From: JBFLYN01 sp040756655 | GTDB taxonomy: Bacteria > Bacillota > Sulfobacillia > UBA8153 | Direction of reading: 5' to 3' | Assembly (NCBI GenBank): GCA_040756655.1 | Contig: JBFLYN010000014.1 | Coordinates: 1 to 64,000 of the forward strand | DNA length: 64,000 nucleotides | In this document: piece after piece, positions 16,495 through 24,891 of the stretch | How positions within the stretch are numbered: position 1 is the first letter of the stretch | Layout: every line of letters begins with the position of its first letter | Position numbers and translations under genes: made by a program | The notes under the pieces: generated by a model | Told to the model about the DNA's origin: nothing | Database searches by the model: none | What the model saw: the letters and a program-made list of their open reading frames with translations, nothing else

Positions 16495-16857
16495 TCATAC
16501 CATCACTGCGCTGTCTATCTGGGTGAACACGCTGTCTTTCATGCGAGCCCCGGCCACTGCCGTCACTACCGTCCGGTTGGCCACCGAGACCACCAGCGCC
16601 AGGTCGTTGAGCAACACCAGGGAATCCCGGGCACCCTTGGCTGCCGCCCGGTGCACGGCCTGTTCCACCCCGGCCAGTTCCTGGGCCGAAAGCACCCGTC
16701 CGGCCTGGGCCAGGCGTTCCTGGGCATGGGCCGAATATTTCAGACTTTTGAGTTCCCTGGCCAGCACCTGGCCGAAAGCCGGGGCATCCGCCCGGCTGGT
16801 TGTGGCCCTGGGGCTGCTGGCCGACCCGGGCCCCACCCGCTTGATGCGGTCAACCAC
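16495..16857 (-). CDS. Conserved flagellar operon protein (TIGR02530-like)
   Basis: 120-residue protein located between flgD and flgE. It shows FGQVLARELKSLKYSAHAQE and then RLAQAGRVLSAQELAGVEQA, matching the conserved 'flagellar operon protein' family (TIGR02530) found at this position in Firmicutes. C-terminal ALVVSVANRTVVTAVAGARM ends in VFTQIDSAVMV. Function is unproven; a regulatory or chaperone role in hook assembly has been suggested by position only. GTG at 16857 follows GGAGGTGGGTAGGG and overlaps flgD by eight bases. Confidence 0.85.
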   Translation of the reverse strand: MVDRIKRVGPGSASSPRATTSRADAPAFGQVLARELKSLKYSAHAQERLAQAGRVLSAQELAGVEQAVHRAAAKGARDSLVLLNDLALVVSVANRTVVTAVAGARMKDSVFTQIDSAVMV

Positions 16858-17242
16858 CCCTACCCACCTCCGAGCTGATCTCTGCAAGCTGGTCGAGGGA
16901 GTAGGCGCGACCCTCCACTACCACCGCCGGCCGGGGACCCAGTTGGACGGCGGATACTACCCCGTGCACCGGGCCTGCCGGCGTATCCAGACCTACGCTC
17001 CGGCCCACCAGGGCGGCGGCCTGCCAGCCGGTGCTGGCCACCAGGCCCCGGAGTTCCCGTAACTCCTGCAAGGACGAAAGCTGGGCCATCTGGGTCAAAA
17101 ACTCCCGCTCGTCCAGGGGCCGGAGCGGGTCCTGGTATCTAAGTTGGGTGGTAAGCAGGCGCAGAAACTCCACACTCTCCAGTTGACTCACCGGCATCTG
17201 CCTGGCAGCGGTGTTCTGGGCGCCCACGCTGTTGATGATCAT
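16850..17242 (-). CDS. flgD: Hook-capping scaffold protein FlgD
   Basis: 130-residue short FlgD. The core N-terminal motif is present (VEFLRLLTTQLRYQDPLRPL, then FLTQMAQLSSLQELREL), followed by a short beta segment (ALVGRSVGLDTPAG). Like other Firmicute FlgD proteins it lacks the long Tudor/Fn3-like C-terminus. It caps the growing hook. The ATG at 17240-17242 is chosen for its AAAGGAG spacing over an upstream in-frame ATG that overlaps fliK. Confidence 0.92.
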   Translation of the reverse strand: MIINSVGAQNTAARQMPVSQLESVEFLRLLTTQLRYQDPLRPLDEREFLTQMAQLSSLQELRELRGLVASTGWQAAALVGRSVGLDTPAGPVHGVVSAVQLGPRPAVVVEGRAYSLDQLAEISSEVGRGG

Positions 17243-17256
17243 GCCACTTTCTCCTT

Positions 17257-18390
17257 TCATACGGTCATGTCCAGTTGCGCTTGTCCCACCAGGCCGTAGC
17301 TGGACGGCCTGGCCAGTTCCTCACGCCTGCCGCCCCGGCCGCGTTGCGGCGGTTCGCGGTAAGGTCCCTGCTGTCGGCCGTCCCCGTATACGCTGGCGTC
17401 GTCCAGCTGTAGACCCTGGCCGGTAAGAGCCTGCTCCAGGCGGGGCAGGTGGACTTCGATCAGCGCCTTTACCTCGGGCTGGTCGACGACAAACCGGGCC
17501 GTCACTCCCTCTGGCGTGGTGACCAGGCGGAGTGTGACTTCGCCCAGTTCCGGCGGTTGCAGCCGGAGAACCATGGTGTCCCGCCCGCGGCTTTTGGCCA
17601 GCCTGGTGGCGTGCACCACTTGCTCAAATACCGCCTCCCTGAACCCCGGGTCGGCCAGGCTGGACGTGGGCGGCAATTCCGGCCCGGGTGCGCCGGCCTC
17701 TACCGGCTGCACTGGCCAGTTCCACGCGCCTCCGGTACTCCAGGGTCCCGCCTCCACCGTCACGGGCGGTTCCTCCGCACGCCTACCCGGTTGGCCCGCT
17801 GGAGGTGGGCCTAGCTCCACGTGCACCCGGGGAAGACCAGCTCCATGACCGTGGACGGCCCGGGCCTCAGCCCGGGCGGGGGTGGGCCCAGCCTGGGAGG
17901 CCTGGGCCAGGTCCTGCCTCAGCCTCACGACCGGTTCCCCGGCACGGTCTGCCGCCCCAGGTACCCCCGGGTTCTCACTGGGGACCCGGACCGGTACGGG
18001 CTCTGCCGGTTCCGCCACCTCTTTGGCTGCCGGTACCGGATGTTGCGTCTCCCCCGGCACCTGCGGCCGGGGCACTTCCCCGGTCCCCGGCCAGCTGGGC
18101 CGGGTGTTGGCCGGTGGTGCGGCCTCCAGGCCGGGGGCGGCCAGCGGAACTTCCGGGTATGCCCCGGGCTCAAGGATCCGGACTGGTGCCGGCAGTCCCG
18201 CGGGGGCTACCGGTGAGCCCGCTGCGTGCCCTGTGGAGCAGTCCGGGGGAGGAACGTTGGCCACCGCCGGCAGCTGGACCAGCAATGCCTCGAGGAACCC
18301 TGCCCGGCCAGGATCCTGACCTCTGGCGCGGCCCGGTGCACCCACCACGGGCCCCGGGCTGGCTGCCAGTGGTTCCATCACAACTATCAA
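17257..18390 (-). CDS. fliK: Flagellar hook-length control protein FliK
   Basis: 377-residue FliK. The first 270 residues are Pro/Ala/Gly-rich, low-complexity and probably unfolded, as in the molecular-ruler region. The C-terminal domain (about 275-345) holds the family core LRLQPPELGEVTLRLVTTPE and VKALIEVHLPRLEQAL. FliK ends hook growth by acting on FlhB. The TTG at 18390 is the best start: AGGAGGT lies eight bases upstream. Sequence drift in the ruler region is normal. Confidence 0.9.
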   Translation of the reverse strand: MIVVMEPLAASPGPVVGAPGRARGQDPGRAGFLEALLVQLPAVANVPPPDCSTGHAAGSPVAPAGLPAPVRILEPGAYPEVPLAAPGLEAAPPANTRPSWPGTGEVPRPQVPGETQHPVPAAKEVAEPAEPVPVRVPSENPGVPGAADRAGEPVVRLRQDLAQASQAGPTPARAEARAVHGHGAGLPRVHVELGPPPAGQPGRRAEEPPVTVEAGPWSTGGAWNWPVQPVEAGAPGPELPPTSSLADPGFREAVFEQVVHATRLAKSRGRDTMVLRLQPPELGEVTLRLVTTPEGVTARFVVDQPEVKALIEVHLPRLEQALTGQGLQLDDASVYGDGRQQGPYREPPQRGRGGRREELARPSSYGLVGQAQLDMTV

Positions 18391-18396
18391 ATGGCT

Positions 18397-18855
18397 TCAC
18401 CTCCTTTCGGCTTGTGATTTGGCGTGATGCTGCTGGGTGCCGATTTCGTCCAGGCCCCTCTGCTCTTGCCGCTCTGCCCTTTGCCGGTGTTCCAAAAGCC
18501 GCCTTTCCCGCAAGCGGTCCATGAGCCGTCGCTTTTTGCGGGCTTCCACTAGTTCTACCCTCCGGCTCTCCAAGCAGCTTTCAGCATCGGCCACGGCCCC
18601 GGCCTGCCGGCGCACCGCGGCTACGCTTGCTGCGTACTGCTGGCGGCACCAGCGTACGTGCTCTACGTCCAACAGGCCGGCCACGCGGTCCATCCATTGG
18701 TCCCGCCACTGGTCCTGGAGCCCGCTGAGATCTTGTAGGCGCCTTCGCTCACCTTCGGCTGCGTGGATTGCCAAGGCCATGCGGCCCTGGGCCGCGTCCT
18801 CCTGGACGGCCCTTACCCGGCGCACCCGTTCCAGCTCAAATCTAAAGGCTCTCAA
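18397..18855 (-). CDS. fliJ: Flagellar export chaperone FliJ
   Basis: 152-residue, almost entirely helical coiled-coil protein (RFELERVRRVRAVQEDAAQG ... VELVEARKKRRLMDRLRERR). FliJ is the stalk-like subunit of the FliI ATPase and links it to FlhA. TTG start overlaps the fliI stop by four bases (TTGA) and is preceded by GGGAGGG. Size and position are typical. Confidence 0.9.
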   Translation of the reverse strand: MRAFRFELERVRRVRAVQEDAAQGRMALAIHAAEGERRRLQDLSGLQDQWRDQWMDRVAGLLDVEHVRWCRQQYAASVAAVRRQAGAVADAESCLESRRVELVEARKKRRLMDRLRERRLLEHRQRAERQEQRGLDEIGTQQHHAKSQAERR

Positions 18856-20180
18856 TGCGTTCCCTCCCCGGGGCCGGCACTGAACAGTGCCAGGAGTCCT
18901 TGACGCGCAGAGTCCAGATCCGACCGGTCATAAGTGCCCTGGCGGAGGAAGGAACATATAGGCCCGTGGTAGGCGCGGGCCAGGTCGATTTGCTCATTGC
19001 TGCCCGGGACGTACGCTCCGATGTTGATGAGGTCCTCGGCCTCGCCGTAGGCTGCCAGCAACGAACGCAGCCTCTGGGCGCACCCCAGTTGCTCCGCTCC
19101 GACGATGTCCACCATGCTCCGGGAGATACTTCCCAGCACGTCGATGGCGGGATAATGGCCCTGGGTGGCCAGCCGCCGGCTGAGGACGATATGCCCATCC
19201 AGGATGCCTCGTACAGTGTCGGCCACCGGTTCGGTCAGGTCGTCTCCTTCAACCAGCACCGAGTAAAAGCCGGTGATGCTCCCCCGGGTCGAGGTGCCAG
19301 AGCGCTCCAGCAGCCGGGGCAAGTCGGCAAAAACTGAGGGAGGATATCCCCGGGTGGCCGGAGGTTCGCCGGTGGCCAGGCCCACCTCCCTCAGGGCCGT
19401 GGCATAGCGGGTGACGGCGTCCATCATGAGCACCACATCCTGGCCCCGGTCGCGGAAATACTCGGCGATGGCCGTGGCCACCAACGCCGCATTGATCCTG
19501 ACCAAGGCCGGCTGGTCGGAAGTGGCCACCACCACCACGGACCGGGCCAGTCCCTCTGGTCCCAGGTCCCGTTCGATGAACTCCCTCACCTCGCGCCCGC
19601 GCTCTCCGATGAGCCCGATGACGCTCACTGCAGCCGAAGTATTGCGGGCGATCATCCCCAACAGCGTGCTCTTGCCCACTCCCGACCCGGAGAAAATGCC
19701 CAGGCGTTGCCCCCGGCCGCAGGTCAGCACCGCATCTATGGCCCGTACGCCCACGCTGAGTGGCTCCCGGATCCTGGCCCGTGCCAGGGGATCCGGTGGC
19801 CGGCGCCGGGCCGGGTACCTGGCGACAGTGGCCACCGGACCCTTCCCGTCCGCCGGACGGCCCAGACCGTCCAGGACTCGCCCCACCAGGGCGGGTCCCA
19901 CGGGCACGGTCATCTCCCGGCCCACCGCCGTTACCGTGCTCCCGGGGCTGATGCCCTCGCAGGGACCCAGGGGCATGACCAGGGTGCTTCGGTCCTTGAA
20001 CCCTACCACCTGGGCCAGGATCTCCCGCCCGCCGGCGTCCACCCGGCAGAGCTCCCCGACTGCGGCCCGGGGACCCCGGGCGGCGATGGTCAGACCTACC
20101 AAGTCCTCGACTTCACCCCGGCGGGTGTACAGGTCGGCAGAAGCCAGTGCCTGCTGGAGCCGTCGCGGCAGGCTAGCCAC
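18852..20180 (-). CDS. fliI: Flagellum-specific ATPase FliI
   Basis: 442-residue F1-beta-like ATPase of flagellar export. Walker A GIFSGSGVGKSTLLGMIA (about residues 160-177), catalytic GLIGERGREVREF, Walker B VVLMMDAVTRYA and ATRGYPPSVFADLPRLLER. Full length. GTG at 20180 behind GAGGAGGT; overlaps fliH by eight bases. Confidence 0.97.
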   Translation of the reverse strand: MASLPRRLQQALASADLYTRRGEVEDLVGLTIAARGPRAAVGELCRVDAGGREILAQVVGFKDRSTLVMPLGPCEGISPGSTVTAVGREMTVPVGPALVGRVLDGLGRPADGKGPVATVARYPARRRPPDPLARARIREPLSVGVRAIDAVLTCGRGQRLGIFSGSGVGKSTLLGMIARNTSAAVSVIGLIGERGREVREFIERDLGPEGLARSVVVVATSDQPALVRINAALVATAIAEYFRDRGQDVVLMMDAVTRYATALREVGLATGEPPATRGYPPSVFADLPRLLERSGTSTRGSITGFYSVLVEGDDLTEPVADTVRGILDGHIVLSRRLATQGHYPAIDVLGSISRSMVDIVGAEQLGCAQRLRSLLAAYGEAEDLINIGAYVPGSNEQIDLARAYHGPICSFLRQGTYDRSDLDSARQGLLALFSAGPGEGTH

Positions 20181-20895
20181 TCGTTGCCACCTCCTCTTCT
20201 TCTTGCATGATGGCTACCAGCTGCTGGCGGGCCCGGGCCAGCTGCGAGTCCAGAGTGGCATCGACGGCCCCCCAGTCCCCATGACATACGCAGCCTGGGG
20301 AAAGCGACTCGTCGGCCACCACGTCCAGTCGCCTAAGCCCCGGCACCCGGGCCATCAGCTCTTTTTTCGCCCGTTCCAGGTCAGCAGTGTACGCCGGGTG
20401 AGCATGCAGCCTGAGCTCGGTTTCGTCTTTCACTGCTTCCATGGCGCCACGCACCATTTCCAGCACAGCTCCCCTATCCACTGACAGCTCTTGCCGGAGG
20501 ATCCGCCCGGCGACGGCCAGAGCCAGTTCTACTAGGTCTTCCCGGGCCTCCTCGAGCAACCCGTGTCTGAGGGCTATTGCCCCCTCCAGGACATCGCGGG
20601 CCTCTTGCAGCAAGCTTTGCCCGGCCCGCCGGGCCTGTTCCAGGCCCTCCTCGTATCCTTGGCCAAACCCTTCACGGCGTGCCTGGTCCTTTAGGGATAC
20701 GGCGGCCCCGGTCGCCTCCTCTATGAGGAGTTCGCACTCCTTTGCTGCGCGGGCCAAGAGCTCCCTGGCTCGCCGGGAAGCCCTCTCCAGGTAGGAACGG
20801 GCCCGATCCTCCAACTCTGCGCCGACCTGCCATACCGCCCCCGGCGGGAAGCTCTCGACCTGGACGGACTTGATGACCTTAGACAACGATCTCAT
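20173..20895 (-). CDS. fliH: Flagellar export regulator FliH
   Basis: 240-residue FliH, the peripheral-stalk-like negative regulator of FliI. The N-terminal and central part is a long charged helix with the glycine-repeat type segment REGFGQGYEEGLEQARRAGQ. The C-terminal V-ATPase E-like domain contains LVELALAVAGRILRQEL. The ATG at 20893-20895 is taken as start; it overlaps fliG by 17 bp. Confidence 0.9.
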   Translation of the reverse strand: MRSLSKVIKSVQVESFPPGAVWQVGAELEDRARSYLERASRRARELLARAAKECELLIEEATGAAVSLKDQARREGFGQGYEEGLEQARRAGQSLLQEARDVLEGAIALRHGLLEEAREDLVELALAVAGRILRQELSVDRGAVLEMVRGAMEAVKDETELRLHAHPAYTADLERAKKELMARVPGLRRLDVVADESLSPGCVCHGDWGAVDATLDSQLARARQQLVAIMQEEEEVATSG

Positions 20896-21895
20896 CCCCC
20901 CCACCCCTGGAGAGCACGATTTCACCTTCTTCTTCAAGCCGCCGCACGGTGTTGACTATGCGCTGCTGGGCTTCCTCCACCTCGCGCAGCCTTACGGGGC
21001 CCAAGAACTCTATGTTCTCGCGCAGGTTTTCCACGGCTCGGCTGGACATGTTCCGGTAGATCTTATTGCGAACGTCGTCGGAACAAACACGCAACGCCAG
21101 CGGGAGATCCCGGTTGAGATCCACGTCCCTTAGGACTCTTTGCACGGCCCGGTCGTCTAGGCGGACGATATCTTCAAACAGGAACATCCGCCGCTTGATC
21201 TCGTCGGCCAACTCGGGATCCTGGACCTCCAAGGCCTCCATGATGGTCTTCTCTGTCCCCCGGTCCACCCGGTTTAGCACGTCCACCACGGCCTGGACAC
21301 CTCCGGCCACGGCATAGTCCTGCGACAGCACCGAGGAGAGTTTGCGCTCTAGCACGCGTTCGACTTCGCGCACTACGTCCGGGGAAGTACGGTCCATGAG
21401 CGCAACCCGCCTGGCCACATCCACCTGGCGATCGGGAGGCAGCGAGGCCAGGACCATGGCGGCCTGGTTGGCATCGAGGTGGGCGGTGATGAGCGCCACC
21501 GTCTGGGGGTGCTCATCCTGGATGAAGTTCAAAAGCTGCGCCGGCTCGGTCTTGCGGGCAAAGTCAAACGGCCTCACCTGCAGGTTCGCCGTGAGTCTTT
21601 CGATGATCTCGCCGGCGCGGCTGCCGCCCACTGCTCGTTCCAAGACCGCGCGCGCGTACTCGATGCCGCCTTCATCCAGGTATTCCTGGGCAGCGCAAAG
21701 ATCACAGAACTCCTCCACCACTTTCTCCCGGGCCTCCTTGGCCACGTTCCGGGTGCTGGCAATCTCCAGGGTAAGTTGCTCCATCTCCTCACTGCGCAGG
21801 TGCTTGACTACCTCAGCAGAAAGCTCCGGACCCAGGGAGATCAGGAGTATGGCGGCCTTTTGCCTGCCGCTTAGGCCCGCCCGGACCGCGTTCAT
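20879..21895 (-). CDS. fliG: Flagellar motor switch protein FliG
   Basis: 338-residue rotor protein. N-terminal domain binds FliF (LSGRQKAAILLISLGPELSA); middle domain has the EHPQ motif (FIQDEHPQTVALITAHLDAN); C-terminal torque helix with charged residues FEDIVRLDDRAVQRVLRDVD, which meets MotA. The ATG at 21895 overlaps the fliF stop (ATGA) and has GAGGAGG upstream. Confidence 0.97.
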   Translation of the reverse strand: MNAVRAGLSGRQKAAILLISLGPELSAEVVKHLRSEEMEQLTLEIASTRNVAKEAREKVVEEFCDLCAAQEYLDEGGIEYARAVLERAVGGSRAGEIIERLTANLQVRPFDFARKTEPAQLLNFIQDEHPQTVALITAHLDANQAAMVLASLPPDRQVDVARRVALMDRTSPDVVREVERVLERKLSSVLSQDYAVAGGVQAVVDVLNRVDRGTEKTIMEALEVQDPELADEIKRRMFLFEDIVRLDDRAVQRVLRDVDLNRDLPLALRVCSDDVRNKIYRNMSSRAVENLRENIEFLGPVRLREVEEAQQRIVNTVRRLEEEGEIVLSRGGGDEIVV

Positions 21896-23433
21896 GCTTT
21901 CGCCTCCTCGGCCAGCCAAGTCTTGAGCACTTGCGCCACTGCCGCCGGGTCCTGCCTGGCCAGGCGCGCCACGTTGTCTTGCGGGCGTCTCGCGGCCAGC
22001 CCGGTCAGGTCATAGCCGGGCACTTCGTCCACGACTACGCGCCCGGCCGCGGGCGCGGTCCTCTTGCTCCGGCCTCCCCTGGCCAGGAGCAAGACCAGTG
22101 CCACTAGTACCAGTAGCCCCAGTACTCCCCCCGCCACCAGCATCATGGTGCGAGCCTGCCGGGAGGCCTGGGCTTCCGCCTCCTGCTGCCGCACCAAGTC
22201 TCGCCTCAGCTCGTCCACCAGCGTGGTATCAAACTGGATGCCGGACACGGTGATGCGGTCATTGCGGGAGGGGTCGTAGCCAATGGCGGCAGCCACCGTG
22301 TCGGTGAGGGCCGCCTGCTGTGCCGGCGTCAATTCCTGGTTGACCACCACGGCCACGGACAGGCGCTTCACCGTTCCCGGTGCCACCACGATGTGCTCAT
22401 AGGTCTCATTGAGCTCGTAGTTGTGGGTAGTGTCACGTCTTTCGTAACGGGTTTCTCCCCCGGGTGCGCTAGTGATGGGGTAGGTCGGAACGTTGGCCGT
22501 GGTGCCGGGGGGATCCCCGGCGCTGCCCGTGCCCTGGAACACTTCCTCCAGTTGCTGTACACTGCGGGCCAGCCCGGCGTCGCCGCCGGCTGGCTCAAAC
22601 AGCCTGCGGGAAATGGTGGTCTGGTCGAAGCTCAGTTCCGCCGCGACCCGGCATACAACGTTGCCCCGGCCGAGAACCGTCTCCAGCAGCCGCTGGAGCT
22701 GGTGCTCCAGATCCTTTTGGAAGCTTTGCTGCACGTCAAGGTAGGAGGAACTGCTGCGGCCCGCCGGGTCCAGCCCCACGTCCAGGCTAAGGATGCGCCC
22801 GGCGTAGTCCACGATGGTGACGTTTTCCGGGGTCAGTCCCTCCACGCCTCGAGACACTAGGTGTGCAATGCCGCGAACCTGGGCAGGATCCAAAGATACC
22901 AAAGGCTTGAGTTTGAGCATCACGGCGGCGGTGACGGGCTTGGCCCGCTCAATAAACAGGCTGGGTTCCGGCAGGGCCAGGTGTACCCGGGCCGCCTCAA
23001 CTCCGTCGATTTCCAGGATGGTGCGAGTCAGTTCTCCCTGCAGGGCCCGTACGTAGTTCACCCGCCGGTCGAAGTCGGTGGTACCCAAACGGGCCTGGTC
23101 CATGATCTCAAACCCCACTACCCCGCCGCGTGGGAGCCCGGCGGCGGCCAGGGCCAGCCGGGTCCGGTGCACGTCCTTTTCTGGTACCAGCACCTTGCTG
23201 CCGCCCTGTTCCAGCCGGTAAGGGATGTTCTGCCGCTCCAGCTGCTCGATGATCTCCCCGGCGTCCCGCGCATCCAGCCCGCTGTACAACGGCGCATAGG
23301 CCGGCCCCCGGGCATACTGGTTGGACCAAAGGAGAACGGCCACCAGCAAAGTAGCCGTCACCGAGCTGATGATGACGCGCTGCGGCCGGGCTAGGCTTCC
23401 CCATACCTTCTTGCCCGCATCAAACGTTCCCAC
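21892..23433 (-). CDS. fliF: MS-ring protein FliF
   Basis: 513-residue MS-ring subunit. Two membrane helices (VIISSVTATLLVAVLLWSNQ near the start and MLVAGGVLGLLVLVALVLLL near residue 440) flank the ring-building motifs (YAPLYSGLDARDAGEIIEQL, SVQQLEEVFQG, YELNETYEHIV). The cytoplasmic tail ends in the FliG-binding segment DNVARLARQDPAAVAQVLKT. GTG at 23433 with TGAGGCGGTGA upstream. Confidence 0.96.
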   Translation of the reverse strand: MGTFDAGKKVWGSLARPQRVIISSVTATLLVAVLLWSNQYARGPAYAPLYSGLDARDAGEIIEQLERQNIPYRLEQGGSKVLVPEKDVHRTRLALAAAGLPRGGVVGFEIMDQARLGTTDFDRRVNYVRALQGELTRTILEIDGVEAARVHLALPEPSLFIERAKPVTAAVMLKLKPLVSLDPAQVRGIAHLVSRGVEGLTPENVTIVDYAGRILSLDVGLDPAGRSSSSYLDVQQSFQKDLEHQLQRLLETVLGRGNVVCRVAAELSFDQTTISRRLFEPAGGDAGLARSVQQLEEVFQGTGSAGDPPGTTANVPTYPITSAPGGETRYERRDTTHNYELNETYEHIVVAPGTVKRLSVAVVVNQELTPAQQAALTDTVAAAIGYDPSRNDRITVSGIQFDTTLVDELRRDLVRQQEAEAQASRQARTMMLVAGGVLGLLVLVALVLLLARGGRSKRTAPAAGRVVVDEVPGYDLTGLAARRPQDNVARLARQDPAAVAQVLKTWLAEEAKA

Positions 23434-23447
23434 CGGGCATCACCGCC

Positions 23448-23762
23448 TCACACTTGCATCCGCATGATTTCCTGGTAGGCCTCGATGGCCTTGTTGCGAA
23501 CCTGGACGACCAGGTCCAGCGAGAGTTTGGCCTTTTCCGACGCGATGACCACGTCGTGTAAGTCCACCTGCTCACCCAGGGCCAGCCTGGCGTCCATGGC
23601 CTGCGCGTGGAGTTCCAGCCGGTTGGCTGTGGCCAGAGCCTCCTTGAGCATTCCCGAGAAGGTGGTGGTAGTGGCCGCCTTTGGACCCGCGTTGCCTTCA
23701 GGCTTTGGGAGATTCCATGTAGGCAGCGCCTGTTCGGGTCGGTAGACCTGGGAGATGCGCAC
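23448..23762 (-). CDS. fliE: Flagellar basal-body protein FliE
   Basis: 104-residue FliE, which joins MS ring and rod. It shows FSGMLKEALATANRLELHAQ and LHDVVIASEKAKLSLDLVVQ, then VRNKAIEAYQEIMRMQV at the very end, the conserved family terminus. GTG start behind GGGGGG. Standard flgB-flgC-fliE order. Confidence 0.95.
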   Translation of the reverse strand: MRISQVYRPEQALPTWNLPKPEGNAGPKAATTTTFSGMLKEALATANRLELHAQAMDARLALGEQVDLHDVVIASEKAKLSLDLVVQVRNKAIEAYQEIMRMQV

Positions 23763-23768
23763 AGCCGC

Positions 23769-24215
23769 TTACACCCCCCGGCCGATGTCCAGCGCCCGCA
23801 TGGCCATCTGTTTGGCCACGTCCACTGCGGTGGCGTTGGCCTCGTAGGCCCGGCTGGCCGTCATCAGGTCCACCATCTCGCGCACTACTTCTACGTTGGG
23901 CAGTTCCACGTACCCATCCGGCCCTGCGTCTGGATGCCCGGGCTGGTACTCGCGCCGCAGCGGCGACGGATCCAGCACCACCCCGGTCACTCGCACCCCG
24001 GCCACGCCGGCATCGGGAGTCAGGCGACCCAGCCCTACGCCACTACCAGCCTGCAGCGGGCGCTGGGCAAATAACGGCACCCGCCGCCGGTACGCCCCAC
24101 CTTCCTCGGTGCGCGTGGTGTTGGCATTGGCCAGGTTCCCGGCAATTACGTCCATGCGCAGCCGTTCAGCCGTGAGGCCAGAAGCGCTGGCCGCCATGGC
24201 CGTGAGAATTCGCAT
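23769..24215 (-). CDS. flgC: Flagellar rod protein FlgC
   Basis: 148-residue proximal rod protein. N-terminal motif ASGLTAERLRMDVIAGNLAN (ANANTTRTEEGGAYRR next) and C-terminal VREMVDLMTASRAYEANATA, the flagellar rod signatures. Usual length. ATG with GGGAGGCGG upstream. Confidence 0.96.
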   Translation of the reverse strand: MRILTAMAASASGLTAERLRMDVIAGNLANANTTRTEEGGAYRRRVPLFAQRPLQAGSGVGLGRLTPDAGVAGVRVTGVVLDPSPLRREYQPGHPDAGPDGYVELPNVEVVREMVDLMTASRAYEANATAVDVAKQMAMRALDIGRGV

Positions 24216-24217
24216 AC

Positions 24218-24598
24218 TTACCGCCTCCCTTCAGTGATGGCAACACGCAGCCTCCCGAGGCTGGACTGGAGTTGCCTGCTCAGAGCATTGAAGTACAGGG
24301 CATTGCCGGCCAGCTGGTTCATCTCATATTCCAAGTCCACCGCGTTTCCATCGTTGCGCATGAAAAGCCGCTGCCCGGCCTGGGCGCCCGGCTTGACCGG
24401 TGCCAGGTGACCAGCCTCGGTTAGTCGCAAACCAAGGCTGGTGCCGGCGCGGAACTCCCGCCTGAGCAGCTCCAAAAACTCCACATCCTGTCTTGGATAC
24501 CGGGGCGTGTTGACGTTGGCTATGTTGCCGGCGATGGCCTCGTGCCGGCGTGCGGCCCCGGTGAGTCCCCTGGCCAGAAGGTCGTTGACCCGGTCCAT
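24218..24598 (-). CDS. flgB: Flagellar rod protein FlgB
   Basis: 126-residue rod protein and first gene of the flagellar operon. Motifs: HEAIAGNIANVNTPRYPRQD near the N-terminus and NDGNAVDLEYEMNQLAGNAL, with YFNALSRQLQSSLGRLRVAI at the end. The ATG at 24596-24598 has a G8 run five bases upstream. An intrinsic terminator (24621-24656) lies directly before this ribosome binding site, so its expression depends on anti-termination of the riboswitch leader. Confidence 0.96.
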   Translation of the reverse strand: MDRVNDLLARGLTGAARRHEAIAGNIANVNTPRYPRQDVEFLELLRREFRAGTSLGLRLTEAGHLAPVKPGAQAGQRLFMRNDGNAVDLEYEMNQLAGNALYFNALSRQLQSSLGRLRVAITEGRR

Positions 24599-24620
24599 GT
24601 CCGCCCCCCCCATTTCGAGG

Positions 24621-24656
24621 AAAAAAGAACGTCTTCCCGGGTATACCGAGAAGACG
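24621..24656 (-). terminator. Riboswitch-linked intrinsic terminator before flgB
   Basis: On the minus strand a stem of 11 pairs (CGTCTTCTCGG with CCGGGAAGACG, one T-G wobble) around a five-base loop (24630-24656) is followed by TTCTTTTTT. It sits between the c-di-GMP aptamer and the flgB ribosome binding site, the classical expression platform. A GAAGA element at the 3' edge of the aptamer can pair with UCUUC of the left arm, which offers an antiterminator that excludes the ligand-bound fold. Predicted logic is therefore OFF at high c-di-GMP. Confidence 0.9.
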
Positions 24657-24674
24657 GCTTTACGACTCCATCTC

Positions 24675-24765
24675 GCTCTTCGGCAACCCGGCGATCATAG
24701 CCTTGCGGCCTTAGACCCGTAGCTTTGCGTCCCCATCTTTCGATGGGTTTGCCTTTATCGGTGGA
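24675..24765 (-). promoter_or_regulatory. Cyclic di-GMP-I (GEMM-I) riboswitch
   Basis: Read on the minus strand the leader contains the GEMM-I hallmarks in order: GGCAAACC, the hairpin CCATC-GAAA-GATGG, the joining segment GGGACGCAAAGC, ACGGGTCTAAGG, a second hairpin capped by GCAA, CTATGATCGCCGGG, and the closing TTGCC that pairs with the opening GGCAA. The GAAA loop and the TCTAAG...TATGA receptor match the known tetraloop-receptor contact, with the outer C-G pair swapped to U-A. The G before CAAACC argues for c-di-GMP rather than cGAMP as ligand. Position ahead of flgB equals that of the Clostridioides difficile Cd1 riboswitch. I could not place a convincing promoter in the roughly 125 bp upstream. 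Confidence 0.93.
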
Positions 24766-24891
24766 CTGAGGATAGCTATTTAGTTTTGCCGCCACCTAGC
24801 TGGATAGACTTGGTGACAGTATTCATGGGTTTCGACACATGGTCTCTTTTTCCTTCTTCGCCCGGAGGAATTTTTTAGTTTTTTTACTCCG

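Noticed and set aside
24755..24785. A sigma-28-like promoter, TAAA - 16 bp - ACCGATAA, on the minus strand just upstream of the riboswitch.
   Set aside because: A start from it would fall inside the GGCAAACC element and destroy the aptamer. ACCGATAA-AGGC is also the common 5' edge of GEMM-I aptamers.
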